A DNA stretch of 64,000 bases, from assembly GCF_900291015.1 (NCBI RefSeq), contig NZ_OLKL01000034.1, forward strand, positions 33,520 to 97,519, given 5' to 3'. A program made the translations under genes and the position numbers. Positions 15,276 to 24,298 of this stretch are shown piece after piece. The notes under the pieces are model-generated. The model saw only the letters and a program-made list of their open reading frames with translations. It did no database searches and had not been told where the DNA came from. Position 1 is the stretch's first letter. Each line of letters starts with the position of its first letter. This DNA is from Pseudomonas persica. Its GTDB lineage: Bacteria; Pseudomonadota; Gammaproteobacteria; Pseudomonadales; Pseudomonadaceae.

Positions 15276-18200
15276 TCAAGCCTGTTCCTCGCCGTCGAGC
15301 AGTTGTTCCTCGAGGGCTTCGCGGTAGTCGCCAGGCGCCTGCCACAGGCCGCGCTGCTGGGCCTCCAGCAAACGCTCGGTAAGGTCGCGCAGGGCCTCGG
15401 GGTTGTGCTCGCGCATGAAATCGCGGGTCGCCGGGTCGAGCACGTAGGCATCGGCCAGCGCCTGGTAATGATGGTCGTCGATCAGCTGCGTGGTGGCGTC
15501 GAAGGCGAACAGGTTGTCGACTGTCGCGGCCATCTCGAAGGCGCCTTTGTAGCCATGGCGCTTGACCCCGTCGATCCACTTCGGGTTAAGCGCCCGGGCG
15601 CGGATGACCCGGTTCAACTCTTCCTTGAGGGTACGGATGCGCGGCCGATCGGCCTGGCTGTGGTCGCCGTGGTAGCTGGCCACTGCCGCACCGGACAGGG
15701 TTTCCGACGCCGCCAGCATGCCACCCTGGAACTGGTAGTAGTCGTTGGAGTCGAGCAGGTCGTGCTCGTGGTTGTCCTGGTTCTGCAGCACCGCCTGCAC
15801 TTTGGCCAGGCGCTGGGCGAACTGGGCGCGCGCCGGGGTGCCGTCGTCGCTGGCGCCGTAGGCATAGCCGCCGTGGTTGAGGTAAACCTCGGCCAGGTCG
15901 TCACGGCTGTGCCACAGGCGCCCGTCGATGGCGTTCTGCACCCCGGCGCCATAGGCCCCGGGCTTGGCACCGAACACCCGCCAGCCGGCCTGGCGCGCGG
16001 CCTGCTCGGCGTCCACGCCCTGCGCCTGCAGCGCGGCACGCTCGCTACGCACGCGGGCGGCCAGGGGGTTGAGATCGTCGGGTTCGTCCAGTGCGGCCAC
16101 CGCCTGCACGGCGGCATCGAACAGGCGAATGAGGTTGCCGAAGGCGTCACGGAAAAAACCGGAAACGCGCAAGGTCACGTCCACCCGCGGGCGGTCGAGC
16201 AGGCTGAGCGGCAGGATTTCGAAATCGTCGACCCGCTGGCTGCCGGTGGCCCACACCGGTCGCACCCCCATCAGCGCCATGGCCTGGGCGATGTCATCGC
16301 CGCCGGTACGCATGGTTGCCGTGCCCCACACCGACAGGCCGAGCTGACGCAGGTGATCGCCGTGGTCCTGCAGGTGGCGCTCGAGGATCAGGTTGGCCGA
16401 GGCGAAGCCCAGGCGCCAGGCGGTGGTGGTGGGCAGGTTGCGCACGTCCACGGTATAGAAGTTGCGACCGGTGGGCAGCACGTCCAGGCGCCCACGGCTT
16501 GGCGCGCCACTGGGCCCGGCGGGCACGAAGCGCCCGGCCAGCGCCGCCAGCAGGCCGTTCATTTCGGCGCTGCCGCAGGCGTCCAGGCTGGGTGCCACCG
16601 CTTCGCGCAGCGCCTGCACCACGTCGTGCACCGGCTGCCATTCGCTCAGGGCAGGTAACGGTACGGTTCCGCCCAGCGCCTGGTCGATGACCTGCAGCGC
16701 CAACAGTTCGAGGCGCTCGCGAGTATCGCCACAGGTGCGCCAGGGCTCGCTGCTCATGGCCTGCAACTGCTCAGGGCGCGCGCCCTGCCACGGCTGCCCG
16801 AGTTCGCAATCGAGCGGGTCGAAACCCGGCACCAGCGCCCTGGCCAGGGCCCGCAGCAGGCTGGCATTGCCGCCGCGACCGTCGCCACGCTCGACCCGCA
16901 CCAGCGCCAGCAAGGTATCCAGGCGCAGCCGGCCCTCAGGCGATTGACCGAACACATGCAGGCCATCGCGAATCTGCGACTCCTTCAGGTCACACAGATA
17001 GGTGTCCAGGCGCGGCAGCCACACGGCGGCATCGTCCAGTTGGCCTTCCAGCTGCAGTTCGCGGTCGATGTGGTTGACCTTGACCAGCTCGAGAATGTCG
17101 CGCTGCAACTCGCGGGCCCGCCGTGGATCGAGCAGTTGTGCTTCGTAGAACTCGTCGGCCAGCTGCTCCAGGTGGCGCAACGGGCCATAGGTTTCGGCAC
17201 GGGTCAGCGGTGGCATCAGGTGGTCGATGATCACCGCCTGGGTACGGCGCTTGGCCTGGGCACCCTCGCCCGGGTCGTTGACGATGAACGGGTAGATGTT
17301 CGGCAGCGGGCCGAGCAAGGCGTCCGGCCAGCACTGCGCCGACAACCCGACGCCCTTGCCGGGCAGCCATTCGAGGTTGCCGTGCTTGCCGACGTGGATC
17401 ACCGCGTCGGCGGCAAAGGCATGGCGCAGCCAGAAGTGGAACGCCAGGTAACCGTGCGGCGGCACCAGGTCCGGGTCGTGGTACACCGCGCTGGGGTCCA
17501 CCTGGTAGCCCCGCGCCGGCTGGATGCCGACGAAGGTCAGGCCAAAGCGCAGACCGGCCACCATCAGCCGGCCACTGCGGTACATCGGGTCCTGCTGCGG
17601 TGGCCCCCAGCGCTCCAGCACTGCCTGGCGGTTGGCCTCGGGCAGGCGCTCGAAGGCGGCCTGGTAATCGGCCAGGCTCAGGCTCTGCGCGCAGGGGCGC
17701 AGGTCCAGTTGGTCGAGGTCGTTGGTCACGCCACCGAGCAACTGGCGGATCAGTTGCGTGCCGCTGCCCGGCAAGTCGGCCAGCGGGTAGCCCTCGGCCT
17801 GCAGGGCCTTGAGGATGTTCAGCGCCGCCGCCGGGGTGTCCAGACCAACGCCGTTGCCAATGCGGCCATCCCGGGTCGGGTAGTTGGCCAGCACCAGGGC
17901 CACGCGCTTCTGGGCATTCGGCAGGCGCGCCAGCTCGACCCAGCGGCGGGCCAGCTCGGCGACAAAGTCCATGCGCTCGGGGTGGGCGCGGTAGCAGACC
18001 ACGTCGGACTGGCTGCGCTCGCTGCGCCAGGCCATGTCCTTGAAACTGACCGGGCGGGTGATGATGCGCCCGTCCAGTTCGGGCAAGGCAATGTGCATGG
18101 CCAGGTCACGCGCCCCCAGGCCCTGCTCGCTGGCTTCCCAGCCGGGCTGGTTGTCTTGCGCGCAGATGGCCTGCAGCACCGGGATGTCACGCCGGAACGG

Positions 18201-19037
18201 GCGCAGGTTGGGGCGTTCGGGGCTGGAGAGGGCAAAGCCGGTGGTGTTGACCAGCACCTCGGCACCCACCTCGTCCAGCCAGGCTTCGACCTGCTCCAGG
18301 CAGGCGCTTTCCTTGAGGCTGGCCACGGCGATCGGCAACGGGTTGAGCCCGGCGGCCTGCAGGCGCTGGCAGAACACGTCGATGAACGTGGTATTGGCCG
18401 CCTGCAGGTGCGAGCGGTAGAACAGCAGCGGCGCCACCGGCTGCTCGGGGTGCCACTGCGGGTACCAGTCCTCCAGCGTGGCGTTGCCCTTGGCCGGGTG
18501 ATACACGGCGGTGCGCGGCAAAGGCTGCGGCTCGTCCCAGGCGTAGTCGCGGCCCAGCCACTGGCTCGCCAGGCAGTTGAACAGGTTGATGGCGTTGGCC
18601 TTGCCGCCCTGGCGCAAGTAGTGCCAGAGGCGCTCGGCCTGCGCGCCGCTGACGCTGCCCAGGCTGGTCAGCTCCGGGTCCGGGCGGTCGTCGCCCGGCA
18701 CCAGGATCAGTTGCACGCCACGGCCGGCCAGCCCGACCAGTTGCTCGATGCCATAGCGCCAGTAGCCGACGCCACCGTGCAGCGACACCAGGATGACCTT
18801 GGCATGGCGCAGCACCTGGTCAACGTACAGGTCGACCGAGGCATGGTTCTGCACCTGCATCGGGTTGGCCAGGCGCAGGCTGGGGTAGTCCTCGGGCAAT
18901 TGCTCGGCGGTATCGGCGAGCAACGCCAGGTGCGAATCGCCGCTGCAGAGAATCACCAGCTCGGCGGGAGTCTGGCCGAGGTCGGCAATGCTGTCATCCG
19001 GCACGAAACCGCCGGGCTGGGTCCGCAGCAGGTGCAT
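15276..19037 (-). CDS. cobN: Cobaltochelatase subunit CobN (1253 aa)
   Basis: This is the large catalytic subunit that inserts cobalt into hydrogenobyrinate a,c-diamide in the aerobic cobalamin pathway; it is homologous to ChlH/BchH. Recognisable parts are the N-terminal CobN block (HGGVGYWRYGIEQLVGLAGRG, about 88-108), the conserved RDGRIGNGVGLDTPAAAL stretch, the HVGKHGNLEWLPGK metal-site motif (about residues 550-565), and the C-terminal WIDGVKRHGYKGAFEMAATVDNLF block. The length of about 1250 aa is normal for the family. It lies between cobW (3 bases upstream) and chlI (1 base downstream), which gives a riboswitch-controlled chelatase operon. Confidence 0.96.
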   Translation of the reverse strand: MHLLRTQPGGFVPDDSIADLGQTPAELVILCSGDSHLALLADTAEQLPEDYPSLRLANPMQVQNHASVDLYVDQVLRHAKVILVSLHGGVGYWRYGIEQLVGLAGRGVQLILVPGDDRPDPELTSLGSVSGAQAERLWHYLRQGGKANAINLFNCLASQWLGRDYAWDEPQPLPRTAVYHPAKGNATLEDWYPQWHPEQPVAPLLFYRSHLQAANTTFIDVFCQRLQAAGLNPLPIAVASLKESACLEQVEAWLDEVGAEVLVNTTGFALSSPERPNLRPFRRDIPVLQAICAQDNQPGWEASEQGLGARDLAMHIALPELDGRIITRPVSFKDMAWRSERSQSDVVCYRAHPERMDFVAELARRWVELARLPNAQKRVALVLANYPTRDGRIGNGVGLDTPAAALNILKALQAEGYPLADLPGSGTQLIRQLLGGVTNDLDQLDLRPCAQSLSLADYQAAFERLPEANRQAVLERWGPPQQDPMYRSGRLMVAGLRFGLTFVGIQPARGYQVDPSAVYHDPDLVPPHGYLAFHFWLRHAFAADAVIHVGKHGNLEWLPGKGVGLSAQCWPDALLGPLPNIYPFIVNDPGEGAQAKRRTQAVIIDHLMPPLTRAETYGPLRHLEQLADEFYEAQLLDPRRARELQRDILELVKVNHIDRELQLEGQLDDAAVWLPRLDTYLCDLKESQIRDGLHVFGQSPEGRLRLDTLLALVRVERGDGRGGNASLLRALARALVPGFDPLDCELGQPWQGARPEQLQAMSSEPWRTCGDTRERLELLALQVIDQALGGTVPLPALSEWQPVHDVVQALREAVAPSLDACGSAEMNGLLAALAGRFVPAGPSGAPSRGRLDVLPTGRNFYTVDVRNLPTTTAWRLGFASANLILERHLQDHGDHLRQLGLSVWGTATMRTGGDDIAQAMALMGVRPVWATGSQRVDDFEILPLSLLDRPRVDVTLRVSGFFRDAFGNLIRLFDAAVQAVAALDEPDDLNPLAARVRSERAALQAQGVDAEQAARQAGWRVFGAKPGAYGAGVQNAIDGRLWHSRDDLAEVYLNHGGYAYGASDDGTPARAQFAQRLAKVQAVLQNQDNHEHDLLDSNDYYQFQGGMLAASETLSGAAVASYHGDHSQADRPRIRTLKEELNRVIRARALNPKWIDGVKRHGYKGAFEMAATVDNLFAFDATTQLIDDHHYQALADAYVLDPATRDFMREHNPEALRDLTERLLEAQQRGLWQAPGDYREALEEQLLDGEEQA

Positions 19038-19040
19038 GGG

Positions 19041-20108
19041 TCAGGCGCCCAGGGCCTGGCGCAGGCGCGCTTCCAGCTGGGCAGCGTCGAGGTCCTGGCC
19101 GATCAGCACCAGGCGGGTGATGCGCGGTTCGTCGGCGCGCCAGGCGCGGTCGAAGTGCTTGTCGAAACGGCTGCCCACGCCTTGCACCAGCAGGCGCATC
19201 GGCTTGCCCGGGATGGCAGCGAAGCCTTTGGCGCGCAGGATGCCGAACTCCACCACCAGCTGGGTCAGGGCGTCGAGCAGCAGGCTTTCGTCGGCTTCGG
19301 GCAGGTCGATGGAGATGGAGTCGAAGGCATCGTGGTCATGATCGTCATGGTCATCGCCATCATGGTGCGAGTCATGGTGGGTACGGCGACCATCGATGTG
19401 TGCCTCGGACTCGGCGTCCATGCCCAGCAGTACTTCCAGCGGCAGCTTGCCGCTGCTGGCCTCGACCACCTTGACCGCCGGCGGCAGCTCTTCGGCCACC
19501 TCGGCGCGGACCTTGGCCAGGCCTTCGGCGTCGATCAGGTCGGCCTTGTTCAGCACCACCAGGTCGGCGCTGGCCAGCTGGTCGGCGAACAGTTCGTGCA
19601 GCGGCGATTCGTGGTCCAGGTTGGGGTCGAGCTTGCGCTGGGCATCGACCTGGTCCGGGTAGGCGGCGAAGGTGCCGGCGGCCACGGCCGGGCTGTCGAC
19701 CACCGTAATCACCGCGTCGACGGTGCAGGCATTGCGGATTTCCGGCCACTGGAAGGCTTGCACCAGCGGTTTCGGCAGGGCCAGGCCACTGGTTTCGATG
19801 AGGATATGGTCCAGGTCGCCACGGCGTGCCACCAGCTCGCGCATCACCGGGAAGAACTCTTCCTGCACGGTGCAGCACAGACAGCCATTGGCCAGTTCGT
19901 AGACCCGACCGCTGGCTTCTTCCTCGGTGCAACCGATGCTGCACTGCTTGAGGATTTCGCCGTCGATGCCCAGTTCGCCGAACTCGTTGACGATCACCGC
20001 AATGCGGCGGCCCTGGGCGTTGTCGAGCATGTGGCGCAGCAAGGTAGTCTTGCCCGAGCCGAGGAAGCCGGTGACGATGGTGACGGGAAGCTTGGCCAGT
20101 GTTTTCAT
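19041..20108 (-). CDS. cobW: CobW, COG0523 GTPase (355 aa)
   Basis: This is a G3E P-loop GTPase of the CobW/metal-chaperone family. Walker A is GFLGSGKTT (14-22), the metal-binding CxCC motif is NGCLCC (Cys76, 78, 79), and the NKAD specificity motif follows later. A His/Asp-rich segment (about 233-258, HHDSHHDGDDHDDHDHD) precedes the CobW C-terminal domain. CobW is thought to deliver Co(II) to the chelatase. The MKTLAKL start fits the family; the longer upstream frame enters the riboswitch leader. It is the first gene of cobW-cobN-chlI/D. Confidence 0.94.
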   Translation of the reverse strand: MKTLAKLPVTIVTGFLGSGKTTLLRHMLDNAQGRRIAVIVNEFGELGIDGEILKQCSIGCTEEEASGRVYELANGCLCCTVQEEFFPVMRELVARRGDLDHILIETSGLALPKPLVQAFQWPEIRNACTVDAVITVVDSPAVAAGTFAAYPDQVDAQRKLDPNLDHESPLHELFADQLASADLVVLNKADLIDAEGLAKVRAEVAEELPPAVKVVEASSGKLPLEVLLGMDAESEAHIDGRRTHHDSHHDGDDHDDHDHDAFDSISIDLPEADESLLLDALTQLVVEFGILRAKGFAAIPGKPMRLLVQGVGSRFDKHFDRAWRADEPRITRLVLIGQDLDAAQLEARLRQALGA

Positions 20109-20220
20109 GTCGCATTGCCCTTGGCAGATTGGCGCGGGCATGCAGGACGACAGCCGCAGGCCAGGCCGGCCGGGCTTGTTCGCCACCGGATCACCCCGCC
20201 CGGTTGAAAGTCGAAAACGT

Positions 20221-20402
20221 GACGAGGCAGGTCTCCTGGCTCGCACCGTTCCAGGTGCCCGCTGGTGCAGCAGGCTGGCGGGATGACGCCTTCCCGCGCG
20301 CAGGCGCAGTGGCTGTGTCGATCCGTTATCGGTGCTTACAGTTGCGGGGGCAGCCGCGGCTTGTACCGCGTTCCCGTCTTAGCTTCGGCCTGGCCGAAGA
20401 AC
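20221..20402 (-). ncRNA. Cobalamin (AdoCbl) riboswitch
   Basis: Read on the minus strand, the conserved blocks of the B12 riboswitch appear in order: GGCTGCCCCCGCAACTGTAA (near 20339-20358), GGGAAGGCGTCATCCCGC (near 20279-20296) and GCCAGGAGACCTGCC (near 20224-20239). The element ends about 115 bases before the cobW start, leaving room for an expression platform. It should repress cobW-cobN-chlI/D when cobalamin is plentiful. Confidence 0.95.
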
Positions 20403-20594
20403 CTCGAAGTGGCAAGGCTACGCAGTGGCTGGCGGGTGGTCAACCATTGCTGCCGGGCTGGGCGACCACAAGCGGTACAACTGGGTTACAGTAGTGGCCT
20501 CAGCCCCAGTAAAGGACGCCCCATGCCCCTCGCCCCCGTCATACCGGTACTGCGCCTGGGATGTGCGGTTCGACAGTGAAGAAGCCTGCTGGCA
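20403..20594. other. Leader/promoter DNA of the cobW operon
   Basis: About 190 bases upstream of the riboswitch should contain the leftward promoter of cobW-cobN-chlI/D. No clear -35/-10 pair was identified by eye. Several short frames exist but none has a ribosome binding site or protein-like composition. Confidence 0.35.
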
Positions 20595-20680
20595 GAGCCA
20601 CCGCGGCGACTGGGCGAAGCGGCGAAGCCCGTGCCATCCACCGCGTCGCCTGTTTCGCGGGTGAACCCGCTCCCACAGGG
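20595..20680. repeat. REP pair
   Basis: A degenerate REP unit is joined by a GCCATCCACCGCGTCGCC linker to a good unit, TTCGCGGGTGAACCCGCTCC. It lies between the divergent cobW leader and ilvE. Confidence 0.75.
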
Positions 20681-20805
20681 TCCGCGGCGCGCTCACGGAA
20701 TTCGTGACTGGCCGTTCCCGATCCGCCACGGATGTATTATGGTGGCGTGGTGCGCATATAACAGCAGCCCGAGCAATCGGGCACTTGCAAGACAATGAGG
20801 GTGTC

Positions 20806-21825
20806 ATGAGCAACGAAAGCATTAATTGGGACAAGCTTGGTTTCGACTACATCAAGACCGACAAACGCTACCTGTCCGTATGGCGCAATGGCGAGTGGGA
20901 CAAAGGCACCCTGACCGAAGACAACGTACTGCACATCAGTGAAGGCTCCACGGCCCTGCACTACGGCCAGCAGTGCTTCGAAGGCCTCAAGGCCTACCGT
21001 TGCAAGGACGGTTCGATCAACCTGTTCCGCCCGGACCAGAACGCTGCCCGCATGCAGCGCAGCTGCGCCCGCCTGCTGATGCCGCAGGTGCCGACCGATG
21101 TGTTCATCGAGGCGTGCAAGCAAGTGGTCAAGGCCAACGAGAAGTTCGTACCACCGCATGGCAAAGGCGCCCTCTACCTGCGCCCCTTCGTGATCGGCAC
21201 CGGTGACAACATTGGCGTGCGCACCGCGCCCGAGTTCATCTTCTCGATCTTCGCCATCCCGGTTGGCTCGTACTTCAAGGGCGGCATGAAGCCGCACAAC
21301 TTCCAGATCTCCAGCTTCGACCGCGCCGCCCCGCAAGGCACTGGTGCGGCCAAGGTGGGTGGCAACTACGCCGCCAGCCTGCAGCCGGGCGCTGAAGCGA
21401 AGAAAGCCAACTTCGCCGACGCCATCTACCTCGACCCGCTGACCCACACCAAGATCGAGGAAGTCGGCTCGGCCAACTTCTTCGGCATCACCGGCAACAA
21501 CGAGTTCGTCACCCCGAAATCGGCCTCGGTGCTGCCAGGCATCACCCGCCTGTCGCTGATGGAACTGGCGCAATCGCGCCTGGGCCTGACCGTGATCGAA
21601 GGCGATGTGGAAATCAACAAGCTGGACCGCTTCATCGAAGCCGGCGCCTGCGGTACCGCTGCGGTGATCACTCCGATCGGCGGCATCGAGTACAACGGCA
21701 AGCTGCACGTGTTCCACGACCTGGAAAAGGTCGGCCCGGTTACCCAGAAGCTCTACAACGAGCTCACCGGTATCCAGAGCGGTGATGTGGAAGCACCGGC
21801 AGGCTGGATCGTCAAAGTCGCCTGA
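20806..21825 (+). CDS. ilvE: Branched-chain amino acid aminotransferase (339 aa)
   Basis: This is a PLP fold-type IV aminotransferase that catalyses the last step of Leu, Ile and Val synthesis and the first step of their breakdown. The PLP lysine is Lys183 in AKVGGNYAAS. HYGQQCFEGLKAYR near residue 52 and LPGITRLSLMEL near 243 are typical. The length matches the class II (about 340 aa) branched-chain transaminases rather than the 309-aa E. coli type. The start follows GAGGGTGTC. A strong terminator follows, so the gene is probably monocistronic. Confidence 0.93.
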   Translation: MSNESINWDKLGFDYIKTDKRYLSVWRNGEWDKGTLTEDNVLHISEGSTALHYGQQCFEGLKAYRCKDGSINLFRPDQNAARMQRSCARLLMPQVPTDVFIEACKQVVKANEKFVPPHGKGALYLRPFVIGTGDNIGVRTAPEFIFSIFAIPVGSYFKGGMKPHNFQISSFDRAAPQGTGAAKVGGNYAASLQPGAEAKKANFADAIYLDPLTHTKIEEVGSANFFGITGNNEFVTPKSASVLPGITRLSLMELAQSRLGLTVIEGDVEINKLDRFIEAGACGTAAVITPIGGIEYNGKLHVFHDLEKVGPVTQKLYNELTGIQSGDVEAPAGWIVKVA

Positions 21826-21849
21826 GACGATATAGCGGTTTGAAATAAG

Positions 21850-21880
21850 GGGCATGCCAGCGATGGCATGCCCTTTTTTT
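21850..21880 (+). terminator. Rho-independent terminator of ilvE
   Basis: A perfect 9-bp stem GGGCATGCC / GGCATGCCC with a 6-base loop (AGCGAT) is followed by seven T residues. Confidence 0.93.
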
Positions 21881-21903
21881 GCGGACTTATGCTCCAAACA
21901 TGT

Positions 21904-21995
21904 CCCTGTGGGAGCGGGCGCGCCCGCGAATCAGGCGACTCGGTGGGTGGCACCGGCTCCGCCGGTGTTCGCCGGCATGCCCGCTCCCACAGGGA
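21904..21995. repeat. REP pair (inverted)
   Basis: CTGTGGGAGCGGGCGCGCCC and the inverted CATGCCCGCTCCCACAGG flank a GGCACCGGCTCCGCCGGTG linker, between ilvE and the PACE gene. Confidence 0.85.
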
Positions 21996-22000
21996 CGGGC

Positions 22001-22429
22001 TTATGCAAAGCGACGCTGTATCAGCAGGTGTCGGGCTTTGTCGAAGGCCCAGTTATACAGCACGGTGTAGGGCAAGATGATCACGAAGAAGCCCAGTTCC
22101 ACCATGAGCGCCTGCAGCAACGAAATATCCAGCATCCACGCCGCCACCGGCAGGCACCACACCACCAGCCCGGCCTCGAAGCCCAGGCCGTGCACGAAGC
22201 GTGCGCGGGCCTTCCAGTGGATCCGCTCGGTCTGCACATAGCGATCGACCAGCGCGTTGTAGACCATGTTCCACAGCATCGCGATCACCGACAGGGTCAC
22301 CGCCAGCGTCCCTGCTGTCGCCAGCGACTTGCCCATGATCCAGGACAACAACGGCGCACACAGCAACACGGCGAACACTTCATAACCGACGGCGTGAACC
22401 AGGCGTTCGGTGAAAGACACGTTTTTCAT
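22001..22429 (-). CDS. PACE family multidrug efflux transporter, AceI-like (142 aa)
   Basis: Four hydrophobic segments and a length of about 142 aa fit the proteobacterial antimicrobial compound efflux (PACE) family, which has tandem bacterial transmembrane pair domains. TM1 (LVHAVGYEVFAVLLCAPLLSW) carries the conserved essential Glu, and NMVYNALVDR and FDKAR are characteristic. Family members export chlorhexidine, acriflavine or short polyamines. The second of two in-frame ATGs (22429 rather than 22441) was preferred because GGAATATGCA precedes it. It is divergent from a LysR gene that probably regulates it, as is usual for PACE genes. Confidence 0.87.
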   Translation of the reverse strand: MKNVSFTERLVHAVGYEVFAVLLCAPLLSWIMGKSLATAGTLAVTLSVIAMLWNMVYNALVDRYVQTERIHWKARARFVHGLGFEAGLVVWCLPVAAWMLDISLLQALMVELGFFVIILPYTVLYNWAFDKARHLLIQRRFA

Positions 22430-22521
22430 TGCATATTCCATCCATTGCGTGAGTCGTGCTTCCTATTTTCTTTGATAAAACTGATACTCGCGACATAGCT
22501 ACCATCGGTTTTATCAATACC

Positions 22522-23376
22522 ATGCGCTACTCACCTGAAGCTCTGGTTGCCTTTGTCGAAGCCGCATCGCTGGGTTCGTTCTCCGCTGCGGCGCGCAAGT
22601 TGCGCAAAAGCCAGTCCACCATCAGCATCGCCATCGCCAATTTCGAGGCCGATGTGGGTTGCCCGTTGTTCGAGCGTGGCGGCCGTCACCCCACGCTGAA
22701 CGAAGCTGGGCGCCAGGTGCTGAGCCATGTCGAGGCGATTCTCGATGCCAGCGCCCAGCTCGATGCCCTGGCGGCACGGCTGACGGAAAACGTCGAGGCA
22801 CTGGTCTCGGTGGTGATGTCGGACAGCTACAGCGTGACCTTCCAGGGCGCGGTGATGGCCCGCTTCGCCCAGCACTACCCGCATACCGAGCTGCGCTGCG
22901 GCCCGTCGGAAGATGCCGATGTGATCGAGCTGATCCAACAGGGCCTGGCACAGATCGGCATTCTTGCCACCCAACCCAGCTACCCCGCTGACGTCGCCGT
23001 GGCGCGCTTGCCCGAGCAGGCAGAGTTTGGGGTGTACGTGGCCAGCGGGCATCCGTTGGCGGCTTTGCCTCAGGTGCAGACGCAGCACCTGGAGAACGTA
23101 CGCCAGCTGTATATCAAGACCTATGCCCCAAGCTTGCACCACGGTCGCGGCCAGGCCTGGTCGGCACCGGACTACCTCACCCTGCTGGAGTTCGCCGTGC
23201 GCGGGTTCGGCTGGGCCGAACTACCCAGGGCGCTGGTGGCACGGTTTGGCAGTGGGCTGGTGGAGTTGCAGGTGGCCGGGTACCCGCGCCGGGTTGATAT
23301 GGATGTGGCCTGGTCGAGCCGGCGCGCGCTCGGGCCGGCGGGGCAGTGGCTGGTGCGGCAGATGTTGGGCAAATAG
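22522..23376 (+). CDS. LysR family regulator, divergent from the PACE gene (284 aa)
   Basis: The N-terminal winged helix-turn-helix (SPEALVAFVEAASLGSFSAAARKLRKSQSTISIAIANFE) is followed by the substrate-binding domain of a LysR-type regulator. MRYSPEALVAF is taken as the start, because the frame before it overlaps the divergent promoter. LysR genes commonly lie next to PACE transporter genes and control them. The effector is unknown. Confidence 0.9.
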   Translation: MRYSPEALVAFVEAASLGSFSAAARKLRKSQSTISIAIANFEADVGCPLFERGGRHPTLNEAGRQVLSHVEAILDASAQLDALAARLTENVEALVSVVMSDSYSVTFQGAVMARFAQHYPHTELRCGPSEDADVIELIQQGLAQIGILATQPSYPADVAVARLPEQAEFGVYVASGHPLAALPQVQTQHLENVRQLYIKTYAPSLHHGRGQAWSAPDYLTLLEFAVRGFGWAELPRALVARFGSGLVELQVAGYPRRVDMDVAWSSRRALGPAGQWLVRQMLGK

Positions 23377-23380
23377 ACCT

Positions 23381-24298
23381 TTACTGCTTGCCAGCTCCCT
23401 CAGGGTCAATACCCGCCGGCACGTCTACCACCTTCCAGCTGTCATCCGGGTCGAAGCGTTTCATCTCCTTGGCCAGCTTGTTGCCATGCGGTCCGAGGTC
23501 TTTTTCGAACACCTCGCCGTCATGGCTGATCATGAAGCTCATCACCCCGGTGTCATCGTACTTGGCCGGCCAGGCAACCATGGCGAAGCCGCGGCTCATC
23601 TGGTTGCCGATCAGGTAGCTGTAGGCGCCGCCGGGGGCGGATGGGCCCTGTGCATCGAGGATGCGGAAGTGGTAGCCATACCAGGCGTCGCCGACCATGT
23701 CCTGGCCGAACAGCGGGCCCAGCGGGCTGACCTGGCCGTCGCCATCGTCGTTCCAGTACAGCCCGTCATGCTTGCCGGGCTCGCTGAATATCTTCTGCGC
23801 GTATTCCAGCGCACCGTTGCCGTTGTGGTCCTGCGTGGCATAGTCCATCTGCGCGTCGTGGTAGGCCAGCAGCGACTGCATGGCCCCCAGTTCGTTACGG
23901 CCAATGCGCCGGGCGCGGATTTCGGCGCTGCCGGCCTTGAGGTCGAAGCGCCAACCCTGGTTGCCTTTGGTCAACGGTATGGGCAACGTCCAGTGATCAC
24001 TGCCCACCGCGAGGATGGCCTTGTTCACCCCCGACATGTCGAAGCTGTGCTGCGCACGATACTGCGCCAGGAACGTGTCCACGTCACTGCGTTGCACGCC
24101 CCCGCGCGGTATGTAGATGCGCCAGTCATCGCCCAGCAACCGGGCCAGGCGGGCTTCATCGGGTTTCTCCTCGCCCAGCGCGGCAACGAAGGACTCCACG
24201 GCCTTCTCCGGGGTCGGGAAGGCTTCCTGCGCAGCGGCCAGGGTCGACCAGGCCATACCGGCTGCGAGTACCAGTGACGCTATCGATTGGCGGTTCAT
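23381..24298 (-). CDS. DUF2950 family exported protein (305 aa)
   Basis: A signal peptide (MNRQSIASLVLAAGMAWSTL, then AAAQ) is followed by a DUF2950 sequence. Features are PTPEKAVESFVAALG near the start, the acidic LYWNDDGDGQVSPLGP segment and a PGGAYSYLIGNQMSRGFAMVAWP block. The role is unknown; a periplasmic location is expected. The start codon overlaps the stop of the upstream DUF3300 gene (ATGA), a pairing repeated in other proteobacteria, so the two proteins probably act together. Confidence 0.88.
   Translation of the reverse strand: MNRQSIASLVLAAGMAWSTLAAAQEAFPTPEKAVESFVAALGEEKPDEARLARLLGDDWRIYIPRGGVQRSDVDTFLAQYRAQHSFDMSGVNKAILAVGSDHWTLPIPLTKGNQGWRFDLKAGSAEIRARRIGRNELGAMQSLLAYHDAQMDYATQDHNGNGALEYAQKIFSEPGKHDGLYWNDDGDGQVSPLGPLFGQDMVGDAWYGYHFRILDAQGPSAPGGAYSYLIGNQMSRGFAMVAWPAKYDDTGVMSFMISHDGEVFEKDLGPHGNKLAKEMKRFDPDDSWKVVDVPAGIDPEGAGKQ

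Noticed and set aside
14252..15451. A 399-residue version of ChlI starting at 15451
   Set aside because: The extra 59 residues overlap the well-conserved cobN C-terminus; the ATG at 15274 lies 1 base after the cobN stop and starts the family-typical sequence.
16944..20207. A 1087-residue plus-strand open frame
   Set aside because: It is antisense to cobN and cobW and shows the typical antisense composition (RVEV, HQLG, AQLVE runs). The cobN and cobW motifs on the other strand are unambiguous.
20737..21897. A 386-residue minus-strand open frame opposite ilvE
   Set aside because: It is antisense to ilvE, whose PLP-lysine motif, ribosome binding site and terminator are clear.
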